Positions 1-10,881 of a stretch of 64,000 nt of DNA are shown here, piece after piece. The DNA lies in assembly GCF_026151205.1 (NCBI RefSeq), contig NC_087074.1, positions 14,097,167 to 14,161,166 on the forward strand. Reading direction: 5' to 3'. The notes below the pieces were generated by a model, which had not been told where the DNA came from, searched no databases, and saw nothing but the letters and a program-made list of their open reading frames with translations. Positions within the stretch are counted from its first letter, which is position 1. Each line of letters begins with the position of its first letter. The stretch is from Bolinopsis microptera (Eukaryota > Ctenophora > Tentaculata > Lobata > Bolinopsidae). The position numbers and the translations under genes were made by a program.

Positions 1-462
1 GATGAAGGAAAGCATGTTAGAGAGAGAAGTTGATGTGACTGTTGATATTGTGAGTAATTTCTTCGGATATTTAAACCATTTTCAATCCCAATCGGATTCG
101 TTTTAACACGCAATTTCGTCATCCAATCTGTTAGTAGGTACGATTTTGTGCGGTGATCAGGTGCGTTTTCACCAGCAATCGTGATTCGTGCTAATGAGAC
201 TCGTTAACCAAGTCTCATTAGGGTCTAATTCGTTTTAACCAGAAATGATGTTTCGTCATCCGATCTCGTAGTACGGTGATGAGATACGTTTTCACTAGCA
301 GTGCTTCGTTAACCAAGTCTTATCAGGGAAATCACGTGACTTGGAAATCACAGGGATCATTGACTATATCAATATGTAGTACTTAAGTATAATGATGAAA
401 TAGGGCCAAAAAACGGTGTTTTCCTAAATTATTAACAGCAGCTGAACAGTGAAATTACATCG
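1..462. repeat. Imperfect direct duplication upstream of minisatellite
   Basis: No gene is seen here. Bases about 100-225 and 229-329 are two diverged copies of one roughly 100-125-bp unit. Both copies open with TTCGTTTTAAC, contain TTCGTCATCC and the string GTTAACCAAGTCT, and end near AGGG. The rest of the interval has no recognisable content. Confidence 0.6.
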
Positions 463-738
463 GGGGGTCAATTGTCGGGGGGTCAATTGTCGTACTAAGC
501 CCTATATTTCGCGACAATTGACCCCAGTGTAATTACATAGGGGGTCAATTGTCGGGGGGTCAATTGTCGGGGGGTCAATTGTCGGGGGGTCAATTGTCGG
601 GGGGTCAATTGTCGTACTAAACCTTAGATTTCGCGACAATTTACCCCAGTGTAATTACATAGGGGGTCAATTGTCGGGGGGTCAATTGTCGGGGGGTCAA
701 TTGTCGGGGGGTCAATTGTCGGGGGGTCAATTGTCGCG
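463..738. repeat. 15-bp minisatellite (GGGGGGTCAATTGTC) with inverted copies
   Basis: The unit GGGGGGTCAATTGTC recurs head to tail in three blocks (about 463-493, 540-613 and 661-737). Single inverted copies, GACAATTGACCCC or a one-base variant, lie between the blocks near 512 and 634. Each spacer contains GTACTAA and CCAGTGTAATTACAT, so there is also a higher-order unit of roughly 120 bp. CAATTG at the core makes each unit partly palindromic, and each unit carries a run of six G. Confidence 0.95.
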
Positions 739-1055
739 ATACCAGTTTTTATTTAACCAAATTTCTTGTACAAAGAATACCTTTACATTGTCAATAATTT
801 GTTCAAAAACACAAATATGAAATATGGGAAAGTTTCTTACATAAAATCTGCAAAATAGTGTGCACTGAAAGTCTGAAAAGTAGTATACCCAATCTTATTA
901 GTTTTACGAATAAAAGTCGAAATCTGACTTCCTGAGTGTCTCATTCATCAGAATAATTCTGTTAAAAACAAAATACGGAGAATGGTCAGTAACAAATAAA
1001 AAATCATGAATGAGTAGAAACATTATGGAAAAATCTTAAACAGTCTTAGTAACTA
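739..1055. other. 3' flank of the ABC transporter gene
   Basis: AT-rich sequence with no ORF of note. A TTTATT on the plus strand near 750 reads AATAAA on the minus strand, about 300 bases past the ABC stop codon, and could serve as its polyadenylation signal. This is weak evidence. Confidence 0.3.
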
Positions 1056-4000
1056 TTATTCCTCGGATGGTCCAAAGTTATTTTCATCTAATTCACAGTC
1101 TACAAATAAAGGCCCGTCCTCTCCAATTAGTGGACATTCCTTGTTGACAACATCATTCAATTTCTTGTCCTTAGAGTGGCTAACTTGTCTAACTAATTCC
1201 TGAGAAGCTTGTTTCATGAGCTGTTTAGCATCCTCTCCTGACACGACACTCTCCTTCATCTTCTTACAAGTATCCTCGACCAGCTGTTTGGATACCAGGT
1301 TAGCATAGTACTTGCCTAGCTCCATCAGCTGTTCATGAGTCCCTCTCTCCTTAACCTCTCCGTCCTTCAGACAGATAATCTCATCTGCCTGTCTTATAGT
1401 GCTGAGTCTGTGAGCTATAACTATAGTTGTCTTGCCCTTCATTAGTTTGTCCAGTGCCTCCTGAACTTCCTTCTCGTTTTGAGCGTCCAGAGCGGAGGTC
1501 GCTTCGTCTAATATCAGGATATCAGGATCTCTCATGGCTGCTCTGGCTATAGCTACTCTCTGCTTTTGTCCTCCCGAGATTTGTAAACCTTGTGAACCTG
1601 CAAACGTGTCCATTCCGCTCCGGAACTTGTTGATAAAGTCACAGTTAGCCAACTCAGCTGCTTTTTTAACCCTTGTCATGGTGATCTGCTCTGGAGTTGC
1701 TGCCCCGTAAGAAATATTCTCCACTAGAGTAGTATTGAGGAGGCTGGGATCCTGGCTGACAATGGCCATCTTTCCGTGGAGCTCTTTCAAATCAAAGTCC
1801 CTGATGTCCTTGCCACCGATGGTAACTCTGCCTTGCTGGGGGTCGTATAGTCTCATGAGTAGCTTGGCTATTGTTGTCTTTCCACTGCCAGAGTCTCCTA
1901 CCAAAGCGGTCATCTTCTTGCGCTGTATTTTCAGGTCCAATCCCGAGAAGACAGTCTCCCCTATCCTGGTGGGATATCCAAAGTGAACATCCTCTAATTG
2001 TATGTCTTCCTCTAGAGAACCGACTATATCGCTACCAGAAACCACCTCACAGGGTGTGGCAATAAAGTCTACATAGTTCTCTACTGCAGACAAATCTTCT
2101 TCGAGCAGTTTTATGTGATGATTCATCCACATAAATTGATTTTGGAAGTTGGCATACACAATGTAAAACATCATGAGATCACCAGGTCCAAAAACTGATT
2201 CTGAGGCGGATAATTCGTAAGCTATCATGAAGGCTAGCAGAAAATACTTAAAGGAATGCTCTGCAAATTCATTCTGAATTCTATTTAGCACAAGGGACCT
2301 CTCACATGACAACCAGCTTTTTTCTGCTACTTTCTGTTCTCTAACGTGAAGTTCCTCTTGAGAAAACTGCTTAACGGTAGATACCATTTTTATAGCCTCG
2401 CTTTTCAAGTTCTCTGCTCCGGAAAATAACTTTGTTTTGCACCGCGCCAACGTCATAGCTTGTCTTCTTGCCGGCATGAGAAACAGAACATTGAAAAAGG
2501 CTGTCAATACAATCACTATTCCCCCAATCGTGGCATTCGCTCTCACTAAATAAAACGCAGATGCAAAAATACCAAGACCATGAGCCAGTGCGTAGGGAAA
2601 GTTCCAGGTCACTAATCTGCACATGCTTTCAACATTGCTCATACTATTGACTTCAGACTGAGTATGAGAGTCATGGTATCCCTGGTGCAAGGACAGTGCC
2701 TTCTCCAGAGAGGTTGTATTCAAAGTACCCATTATCTCGTGATGCCCCTGTACGTGCACTAACACATTTCCGAGGTAGACTAGTCGCTCCAATATTACCA
2801 TCAGCACGAACCCTATTAGGATGGCCCTAATATGCTCAAACCTGCTCTCGCACTTCAACATTGTGTAACATAGGGCAGTGCCGTAGAAGCTCTGATTGTA
2901 AGCTGCTGTGTCGTCAGAGATGATGGTGATAAGGTGACCGGTTAGGTTTAATATCTCTAAGTCCATGACTTTGTGGCATATGAGCAGAGCAATAACAATG
3001 AACATTCTTATTGTGTACTGTCTGGTGAGAAGAGCTTTGGAGATCGCAGAGAGAAGAGCAGATATGGATAACTTAGCGGTGTGTTCCTTCTTATCAAGAT
3101 AAACACCCCTCTTCTCAGCTTCAATAATCAGATCTGTTGTGAATTCTTTAGAACCTGTCTTGTCCAGTATCTTGTTCTTCTTCGTATCAAGAAACAAGGC
3201 TCCCCGCCCAGCTTTCTTACCACACTTCTCACTCACCTCCCCCCACCAACACTCTGCTTCTTTCTTATCAGAGAACTCCGTTACCTCAACCCCGTCTTCC
3301 TCCTCCTTTGTTCCCTGATAAAGCACATTGAACCACTCTTTGTTAACAACACTCTCCTTTCCGCAGGGCTGCTGCTTGTACCCCACCAGTGCTCCAGACT
3401 TTATCTGTATGGAAAGTATTTCCATCCCCGGATCAGCTGTTATAATGGTACGCTTGTGTTTTGGTGTTCTTGAACATACGGGCTCGAAAGTAAAGATTCT
3501 GCCTCGATTTGTCTCCAGTTCTAGTGATGCTGCCGCCCATCTTCTGCTTATCAGGGTCTCGTGTGTAACTCGGACCTGATGGAGAAATCTTTGTTAAATA
3601 GCTGATCGACTTTTAATTTAAGCAATGAATATATAGATTTTTTAAATGACTAAATAAGAAAACGGGAAAACAAGAAAACAAAATATATATTTTTCTGAAT
3701 TTCATGAACTTTTGATACTTATCATTCCAAAACTACACATACCAAGTATTCGTTATCTGAGAAGATGATTGTTTTTCCGTGTGATTTGCCTCCTCCTAGA
3801 CCGTAAGACCAAATACTGTCATCATCATACGTTATAATGATACTGTCTATAACCTGTTTACCTGGACATACCAATTTTATAATTCCTATGTAATATCACC
3901 ATGGCAACAATTTAGGGGTTTAGGGCACAGTAATGGGATAGTAGGACGCACATTTTAAAATCCTAGTCTTTCCCTTATCCCGCATTACAGCTATTTTTAT

Positions 4001-4206
4001 AGAACAGCATTTGTCTTGGCAGCTATTCTACAAAGTGCGTAGATAGTTGAGACATATTGATGTTCAACACTGTATTGTTTTATTCTAATCTCTCAAATCT
4101 TAATCAATTACAGGTTTTAATGGATATTAGAGAACAAACCTTGTATTTCTATCTTCTTGATCCGATACTCTGCTTTAGTTTTGGTGATTACTCTGTCAGG
4201 GTCCAT
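1056..4206 (-). CDS. Jacalin-like lectin / ABCB-type half-transporter fusion
   Basis: Predicted three-exon gene of 901 residues: exon 1 4206-4140, exon 2 3861-3743, exon 3 3575-1056. All junctions are GT-AG and the phases agree (1, then 0). Exons 1-2 and the start of exon 3 (about residues 15-130) read like a jacalin-related beta-prism domain: IDSIIITYDDDS, GLGGGKSHG, then LELETNRGRIFTF and a final strand EILSIQIKSGALVGY. After a charged linker comes a membrane domain with about six hydrophobic segments (residues 240-540), then a complete nucleotide-binding domain: A-loop Tyr, Walker A GDSGSGKT (622-629), Q-loop VSQDP, signature ISGGQ instead of LSGGQ (728-732), Walker B ILILDE (748-753), D-loop SALD and H-loop His784. 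An acidic/basic tail of about 80 residues follows. As a half transporter it should dimerise and export a substrate using ATP; the substrate is unknown. The whole transporter portion lies in one 2.5-kb exon. The ABC assignment is near certain; the lectin call is inferred from pattern. Confidence 0.88.
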
Positions 4207-5650
4207 GGCAAGGACTGCTTAAAGTAACCGAGTGTTAGTGTCATAAAGATGAATAGCAGAACATTTAACATTGTGTCAGTGAAACATACCTTGACAGTGA
4301 TTATAACCTTATAACGGGAATGGAAATTCCGCCATCGAAAAAGTGAGGTAAAATGGTTGGTTATTCGTACAACCAAATTGTTGTATTACTATTAACACAA
4401 TTTCATTTAGGTAATACTAAAAGTACTAAATTAACAAGTCAATACCATTACCGTCGTATAGTTTATTGGCACTATAAATTCAGCTGGATACAAAATAAAA
4501 ATGTACAGAAATAACTGATTGCGTTCGTGTGAGGTCTACGTTATTTCAATCAAAGAGCGATGAACAAAAGAGCATGCGAAGAAGACGTACTGAGAGAAGC
4601 TGCTGGTAAGAATGTGGTCGCAGTGTAGAGTTGATGTAATGAATTGTGGGATTAAACCTACTTTTGTGTTTGGAGCTGCGTCAGAGATTTTGGAATCCAA
4701 CACAAAAAAAAAACATTATGCATAATAATTAAAAGAGAAACAGTCTCAGTTCACAAATTTGAAATTGCCGTGATACAATAGCTCAATAGGATATACGGAC
4801 TAATTAGCTGTCAAACTCAAAGATTACTAAACATTAATCCCGTCCTATTTGCTTGTGAAGATGTTGCTAATATAAAGTTATAAGTGCAGTATTAGATCAT
4901 TTTGTGTGATAAACATTTACTAAAATTACGGTAGCCAAAAATGTGTCCACCAGCAGCAGCAAGAGTGGGGAAAATTTACAATATCTCACGATTTCAATTC
5001 CCTAGCAAACTCTCAGGTGAGAAACAGCTACGATTGGATCTGAACTTCTGAAAGTGAAAGTATTTATATATAGAATGAGAGATTAGGTCATCGCAGACTC
5101 TTAGCTCATGCTGGAAATTGATCAGAAGAAGTATTAGGTAATGGGCCTTATTACCTAATCTCAACTGCTGTATGACCTTATGAATCAATGATCTAACTCA
5201 ATTTGGAGCACTGAATTGTGCAAATACCGTCATCGAATTATGGTAACAAGCCAAAGTATGAAAAATGAAATTTATCTGTTATCTGTTACCGTTAGATAAA
5301 ACTAATATACTCGAACTGGTCCAGCATTCCAGTGAAACGTACTGAGAGATTTGAGCAGCCCACCCTATAGAGTTAGGACAGGTCTCCAGTAACTACCAAA
5401 CAAACAAATATGAGATCTACTTGTAGGTAACGGTATATTAGAACCAGACAGATACAGAGTGTGAAGGGCCTTAACGGAACCCCTCGGTTTCAGTTCCTTG
5501 TTTATAGGATCTAATTTTAACTGAATTTTCTCCATCGAATTTTGAACCTAAGTCCTAATATAACGACAGGGAACCTAACGACAGAGAGAGAGAGAAAGAA
5601 TAACGCACCAAAGTGAAGATTATATCTGATATACCCAAGGCTAGATAACA
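4207..5650. other. Intergenic, no gene recognised
   Basis: AT-rich sequence upstream of the ABC transporter gene. Its promoter presumably lies here but I see no specific element. Short ORFs lack domains and codon structure. A GAGAGA-type purine run occurs near 5583-5596. Confidence 0.4.
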
Positions 5651-5862
5651 GCTGGAACTTGGACTGCAGACTGGTGAGAGTACTGTTTCATTCTCTAAAT
5701 ACGTCCCTCGGACTGCAGACTGGCGAGAGTACTGTTTCATTCTCTAAATACAGGAACTCGGACTGCAGACTGGCGAGAGTACTGTTTCATTCTCTAAATA
5801 CAGGAACTTGGACTGCAGACTGGCGAGAGTACTGTTTCATTCTCTAAATACGTCCCTCGGAC
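5651..5862. repeat. 50-bp minisatellite, about 4 copies
   Basis: GGACTGCAGACTGG recurs at 5661, 5710, 5760 and 5810, giving a 49-50-bp period. Each unit continues GAGAGTACTGTTTCATTCTC. Unit junctions alternate between ACGTCCCTC and CAGGAACT(C/T) variants. It is open in one plus-strand frame but has no sign of being a gene. Confidence 0.93.
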
Positions 5863-6660
5863 TTTCTTTACTTGGGGCACCAACAGACAACGTTACGCCA
5901 CTGCTCGGAGGCCCATTATGGCATAAACTGGCATGGAGTTTTAGAATCAACATTTTTTTTTCCAAACTTTTTAATTTCAGTTCAATTTATATCAGACTAA
6001 ATGATATCATTGGATCCATAGAATTAGAAACAAGTTATAATTAGATTATTAAATAAGTAACAAGTTTTTAATTTTATTTGTCTGAATCGCATTACGGTAT
6101 GGCATCACATTTTCCAACATTTTTACCGCTGAACGACTGCATTTCTTAAATTATAAAAAAAATCAGAAAGTTTCAGATATTAGGGGTTTTTGAAATGCCT
6201 TAAAACGTTCATATCACATTAATTATGTCCGTTCTGGCAATGTCCTATCAAATTACGTCCGTATGTCTTAAAAATACGTTGAGTTTCAGGGCACATTAAT
6301 ATTATGCTATTCAAGGACATAAAACCGCAGATCTGCAATAATTTTCATGATTATTGCCAAAAACAAAATTAAATCACTTGTTATTGCCAAAGCATAACAG
6401 TCACAAATAGTTCCAGACATTTAATTTGGTCTCATGATGTTTCACTCCACAAGGCTTAATTTAAAACGTAGGATCTCAAACAGCCATATGCCTTATGAAA
6501 GCTCGTATTCTTTTCTGTTTGTCTTTCTCTTTTATTCTTGATCGTCAAAACATATTACGTCCTCTCGATCGTTAAAACATCCATCTTTAACTTTCTGCCG
6601 TCACACCTTGTCCACGGGTTAAACTGCATAGTCTCTTGTTACATGTACGAGATTTGAAAG
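5863..6660. other. Intergenic, no gene recognised
   Basis: AT-rich stretch with no coding or repeat signal that I can support. Confidence 0.4.
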
Positions 6661-6675
6661 TGAAAGTGAGAATTG

Positions 6676-6735
6676 GGGTACCACGTGATGACGTGACTAG
6701 ATGAGATCTGGTTGATCTCTGGTCACGTGGTATCG
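6676..6735. promoter_or_regulatory. Inverted pair of CACGTG-containing segments
   Basis: GGTACCACGTGATGACGTG near 6678 and the reverse-oriented GGTCACGTGGTATC near 6721 form an imperfect inverted repeat, each arm holding a CACGTG E-box. It could belong to the interspersed repeat that begins just downstream (6740-6830) or be a transcription-factor site pair. Function is inference. Confidence 0.35.
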
Positions 6736-6739
6736 GAGT

Positions 6740-6830
6740 AAAGTTAACGGGTGATACTCGTAAAATATCTGTTCCATATTTCGTCGACGAGTCCAACTCG
6801 GCGCGCGTCCTGGTAGGTTGTAAACCTACA
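6740..6830 (+). repeat. Interspersed repeat copy A (inverted partner at 11730)
   Basis: GGTGATACTCGTAAAATATC and GAGTCCAACTCGGCGCGCGT, followed by CCTGGTAGGTTGTA, also occur on the opposite strand at about 11730-11808. The plus-strand copy here has a short insertion between the two blocks. The two copies are in inverted orientation about 5 kb apart. They may be ends of one large element or independent copies of a family. Confidence 0.75.
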
Positions 6831-7600
6831 AGAGTAAAGAGATTATGTATCTCTAGTCATAGATTCCTGTAGCTTAGAATTCGGCTTGAATCCTAGACTA
6901 CTGGATGGAACCTTGATATAACGGCAAGTAACGAGTATTGAGTAAGATTAGATATTGAGTAAGATTAGGTATTACTCTCTGGTCAGGAAATCCTATGGAT
7001 TCGTGGTTACAACACATGGTTGTGTTGTTTCACTTCAGTGTTTGACAATGGAGTGAGTCTGAGGGTGCGAGTGTACCGATAATATGGTTTTCAGCTGATA
7101 AGACATATAACACAGTTTCTGCATTATAGGTTTAAAAGTTAAGTGTAGGTTAATTGTAAATGTAATACAGCCGAGAATTTCCTCACGGTTGTCATTTACC
7201 AGGACTGTGTGTGTAAAAAGTTCGCTGTGTGGTGTGTAACTCGAATCCACTGCACGATAACGGTTATTTATTGTGTATTAAGTTTCTCTTTCAATAGCGA
7301 TCCAATATCTATTCTAACTTTTATAATATCAGCTTTTATGATAATAGCTATTGGATTGATAATGATATCGAAAGAGAAACTTCCTTTCAGCGCTTTGTCA
7401 GGTTATTTGAGTGCCCCACTCTTAATTGTTTCTGATCGCTATCTCTGCTAATGGTATATGAAAATATGATCACTATCAGAGTTCGCTTATCAGTTAAAGA
7501 AACCGAATGTATTTGAGAGTTATCAATTGCGATTACATTTATCTTTTTCATTTATAAGTGTAGATCAGCCAAAGTCTTTCTCTTTACACGCAGGGTTGCA
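6831..7600. other. Intergenic upstream of secreted repeat-protein gene
   Basis: No gene recognised. A short direct duplication, GAGTAAGATTAGRTATT, lies at about 6937-6975. Confidence 0.4.
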
Positions 7601-7603
7601 TAT

Positions 7604-7719
7604 CACGTGGGCACGCGCAGTCACGTGGTCACGCGCGGTCACGTGACAACCACTCACGCGATTCCCACAACCAATGAGGATGGAGTTGTGTAGCCATGTG
7701 CACGGCCTCAAGTCACGTG
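7604..7719. promoter_or_regulatory. Cluster of four CACGTG E-boxes
   Basis: CACGTG occurs at 7604, 7622, 7640 and 7714. Three are preceded by GT, and the one at 7640 is the full palindrome GTCACGTGAC. The first three are spaced 18 bp apart and are interleaved with CACGCG. bHLH-zipper factors of the MITF/TFE and MYC/MAX/USF families bind such sites. The cluster lies about 0.5 kb upstream of the ATG of the small secreted-protein gene and could be its promoter. A candidate donor (ACG|GTAAGTG, near 7750) and acceptor (TTCTAG, near 8155) suggest a 5'-UTR intron. Confidence 0.5.
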
Positions 7720-8175
7720 GTAGTGGCGACTGTAAGAGGTTATCACCAACGGTAAGTGCGAATATAAAGTGATTTGTATCGCCCTACAGATTATTGGGAC
7801 AGAATCAGCGATATCAAATGTTAGTGTTCATTAAACGAGCCATAACGAAAGACTTTGTTTCCATTGAATTTCATTAATACTTCAGTTTCAAGCGGTAGTA
7901 ACGCAAATCGGTTTCACTTTAAATCTTGTTTTTACGGTCGCAGTTCCTCAAATGTTCATCAGTTACGTCTCGACACGACAGGGTTCTGCTTGAGTTCAAC
8001 TCTTGGGCAAGATTTCACCATGAGTCAAACGTTTTTCTCATTTAGAGTTTTTAAACCCGAACTGTTGACATGCGTTCATGTGTACCTAGTAGTACGAAGG
8101 TTAACATTTAATTCCTATTAATATTTCCGCTGAATGTAATTTCAATCTTGTTCTAGCTAAATTCTCTACCTCGAC

Positions 8176-9367
8176 ATGAAACTGTTTATTCTACTCGCAC
8201 TCTTCGGGATGCTGGCTTTTATCAACTGCGACGAAGCAGGTTAGATATTCTCCATTAAAATTATATTTGCTCCGAGACAATTTTAATTTTAAATATTGCA
8301 CCTGTACTTAACTCTTCAATCTTCTAGTTGCATAAGGGGTCGTTCACATATTACGTTATCAATACTTTGGCAATTTTTACCCCCCCCCCCTCCGTAATCA
8401 TCCGTAATTAAGACCGAACCCCCCCCCCTATATTACGTAATTAAGGTTTGACCCCCCCCCCCCGTAATCCAGACCCAACCCCTCTCCTACATTACGTAAA
8501 CAAGATTAGACACCCCCCCCCCCCCCCCCCCATTTATAGCTATCACAACATTTAAAGCTATCACAACATTTAAAGCCATCACAACTGATTAATGAATGAA
8601 ATAATCGCAGAGCACTTCTTAAACGAAAACTGGTTTAAAATACGAAAATTTTGATGACATAATTAAGGAAAATTGTCTAATTGGTATTTCGAAAATCGGT
8701 AAAAAATTAAAATTTTGATTACGTAGGTAATCATCGACCAAAACCCCCCCCCCCCCCCCCCCGTAATTAACCGTAAGCATTTGAAACCCCCCCTCGGCTG
8801 ATTACGTAATGTGTGAACGACCCCTAATGCGTATCCATTTCTACAGTTGTTGCCTAGTCTTACTTTTGGAAAGGTTTAAGTGAAAGTTTAACGACAAGTT
8901 CATTACCTCTAGCTTTTATCTAATCTGTTTCCGCGGCAGGAGGTGACGGTGCAGCTGAAGGTGACGGTGCAGCTGAAGGTGACGGTGCAGCTGAAGGTGA
9001 TGGTGCAGCTGAAGGTGACGATGCAGCCGGAGGTGACGATGCAGCCGGAGGTGATGATGCAGCCGGAGGTGACGATGCAGCCGGAGGTGACGGTGCAGCC
9101 GAAGGTGACGATGCAGCAAGTAAGTGTATTTTGAGGGTACATTGACTATTCGTATTGATCTCAGCAACATAATTTTATTGAATCATCACGGGTAGACGTC
9201 CTTGTTGTCCACCCCTCACTCTAGCCTGGACCACTAAATTTGTAAATAAGATACCTTCGATATTTAGAGTTTATTCCTTATTAACATTTTAATTTTCAGA
9301 AGACGGAGCAGTTCCGATGCAGCTTGCCCTCCTCGCCCTCTTCCCTGCTGTGGCCCTAGTTTTCTAG
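8176..9367 (+). CDS. Small secreted Gly/Asp/Ala-repeat protein, probably GPI-anchored
   Basis: Predicted three-exon gene of 103 residues: exons 8176-8239, 8940-9119 and 9300-9367, all GT-AG and all joined in phase 1. Exon 1 gives a signal peptide (MKLFILLALFGMLAFINC). Exon 2 is ten 18-bp units coding for the hexapeptide G-D-(G/D)-A-A-(E/G). Exon 3 ends the protein with a short polar stretch and a hydrophobic tail, MQLALLALFPAVALVF, ending directly at the stop. A cleavable N-terminal signal plus a terminal hydrophobic tail after small residues is the usual sign of GPI anchoring. The mature chain would be a short, acidic, low-complexity surface peptide. No known family is recognised. The opposite strand of the repeat is also open but has no signal or gene structure. 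Intron 1 holds a MITE (8336-8824). Confidence 0.72.
8336..8824. mobile_element. PIF/Harbinger-like MITE with long C-runs
   Basis: 489-bp element with terminal inverted repeats GGGGTCGTTCACA followed by A/C-TATTACGT-type sequence on both ends, flanked by TAA on each side (8333-8335 and 8825-8827). The 3-bp TWA-type duplication fits PIF/Harbinger. It is non-coding. The interior has several homopolymer C-runs, the longest about 20 bases, separated by repeats of CCGTAAT. Confidence 0.82.
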
Positions 9368-9711
9368 ACCAGTTTCAGTTTTACTGAGTTGAGGACTTAT
9401 CTATGTTGAAAGTACGATTGTTTTGATAAATTGTTTCTTGCAAGTGATTGTGAAGTTGTTTTAATCATTCATTAATTTTTACCATTTTTATTCCCACTCA
9501 TGAGAAAATTTACGATTATCTAATGTGTCTTTCTTCGTTGAACAACATATTTCTCAAAATTTGACCATAATTATTATTTAAGGATGTTTACTAGCAATAA
9601 GGGTGGTGACTGGTGTCTAAGGTTGAATTGGTGAGCGTTTTGGGAGATCGTAATTATGACCGCTCAACTGATATCTTGATTCTACGGTAATAACTTGAAC
9701 CTGTTCTTATG
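9368..9711. other. 3' flank of secreted repeat-protein gene
   Basis: Probable 3' UTR and intergenic sequence, AT-rich. No other gene is seen. Confidence 0.4.
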
Positions 9712-10881
9712 GAGGGGGGGGGGGGGGGGGGGAGCCAAGTGGATATTTGTAGATATTTGGATAATGTCATCCACTTTTTTCGTGAATTATCCATTACAAT
9801 AATCTACAAATATCTACATTTATCTACAAAAAATGTATATCTCAAATATGTGCCCAGAAATTTACTGAATTTTTGGAGATAAATGTATAAATTTGTAGAA
9901 TTTGTAGAATTTTCGTGAATTATCCATTGATAATAATCTACAAATATCTACAGGGTGGGCCAAAAGTCAGTACCCATACGTTGGCCTTTATAGCTCAGTC
10001 ACTGAGTGCCCAATTTAAATACTTCCTTCTGATATGACTTAGTACCACCACTGGTTCGAGGAATTTGTCAACTCGAAAAATATTCGCGTTCATTTTTTTC
10101 AAATGGAGGTTCATTTTCACATTTATTTGATAGTTTGGATAGTTGGATCAAGCTTAATGTTATTAAATTGTGTTTGGCCATTCGAATTACGTTTGTCCTG
10201 AAAGAATTAAAACTGTAGCTTCTCAGATGACCGAGATATGAAGCATAACGAGTTTATTCATTACGTGTGATCAGGTGATTGGATTACCTAATCACGTGAT
10301 AAGGTGACCCCGTTAACTACCCCGTTAAACATTATGGGAATTGTTAAGAGTGCCCAATTAAGGTGTCGTGTCACGGTGTCACATAATCACCCAGTCAATT
10401 TTTTTAACGAGATACAGAAAATGCTTGATAACTTCGTCATTTCTAATCCGTTTTGCCTCATGTTTTCAGATCATATGTAACATTTGATAATCTACCGTCT
10501 CTGAAAAAATTAGGCGTTCAGCATGTTCAGAGAAAACAATATAGGTGTTTTAATATTGAATGGGCGTGGTCTAAAATATTCGAATTTTCAAATTTTGACG
10601 ACGGAATCCTCGAACCAGTAAGTACAGTATGCAATCTGCAAAGCAACAGCTCTCAAATATAAAACACGGCGGAGCTATTAAGGCCAACGTATGGGTACTG
10701 ACTTTTGGCCCACCCTGTACATTTATCTACAAAAAATGTAATCTCAAATATGTGCCCAGAAATTGTACTGAATTTTTGGAGATAAATGTATAAATTTGTA
10801 AAATGTCATCCACTTTTTTCGTGGATTATCCATTCTACATTAATCTACAAATATCTACAAATATCCACTTGGCTCCCCCCC
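9712..10881. mobile_element. G-run TIR MITE interrupted by a nested MITE
   Basis: Left end is a G-run followed by GAGCCAAGTGGATATTTGTA; the right end (near 10850-10881) is its reverse complement ending in a C-run. Interior sequence is AT-rich, made of repeats such as ATCTACAAATATCTAC. Flanks read TTAT and CTAT, so the target duplication is at most TAT. A second element sits inside at 9951-10717. Without it the outer element is about 400 bp. Confidence 0.8.
9951..10717. mobile_element. mariner-like MITE, copy 1
   Basis: 767-bp element with inverted ends CAGGGTGGGCCAAAAGTCAG extending through TACCCATACGTTGGCC, flanked by TA on both sides as expected for Tc1/mariner. No transposase is present. 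It is inserted in the G-run TIR element above. The second copy at 17408-18016 shares both ends and several interior blocks, in opposite relative orientation. Confidence 0.85.

Noticed and set aside
7855-8121. 88-codon ORF upstream of the small secreted gene
   Set aside because: No family resemblance; more likely 5'-UTR intron or promoter sequence.
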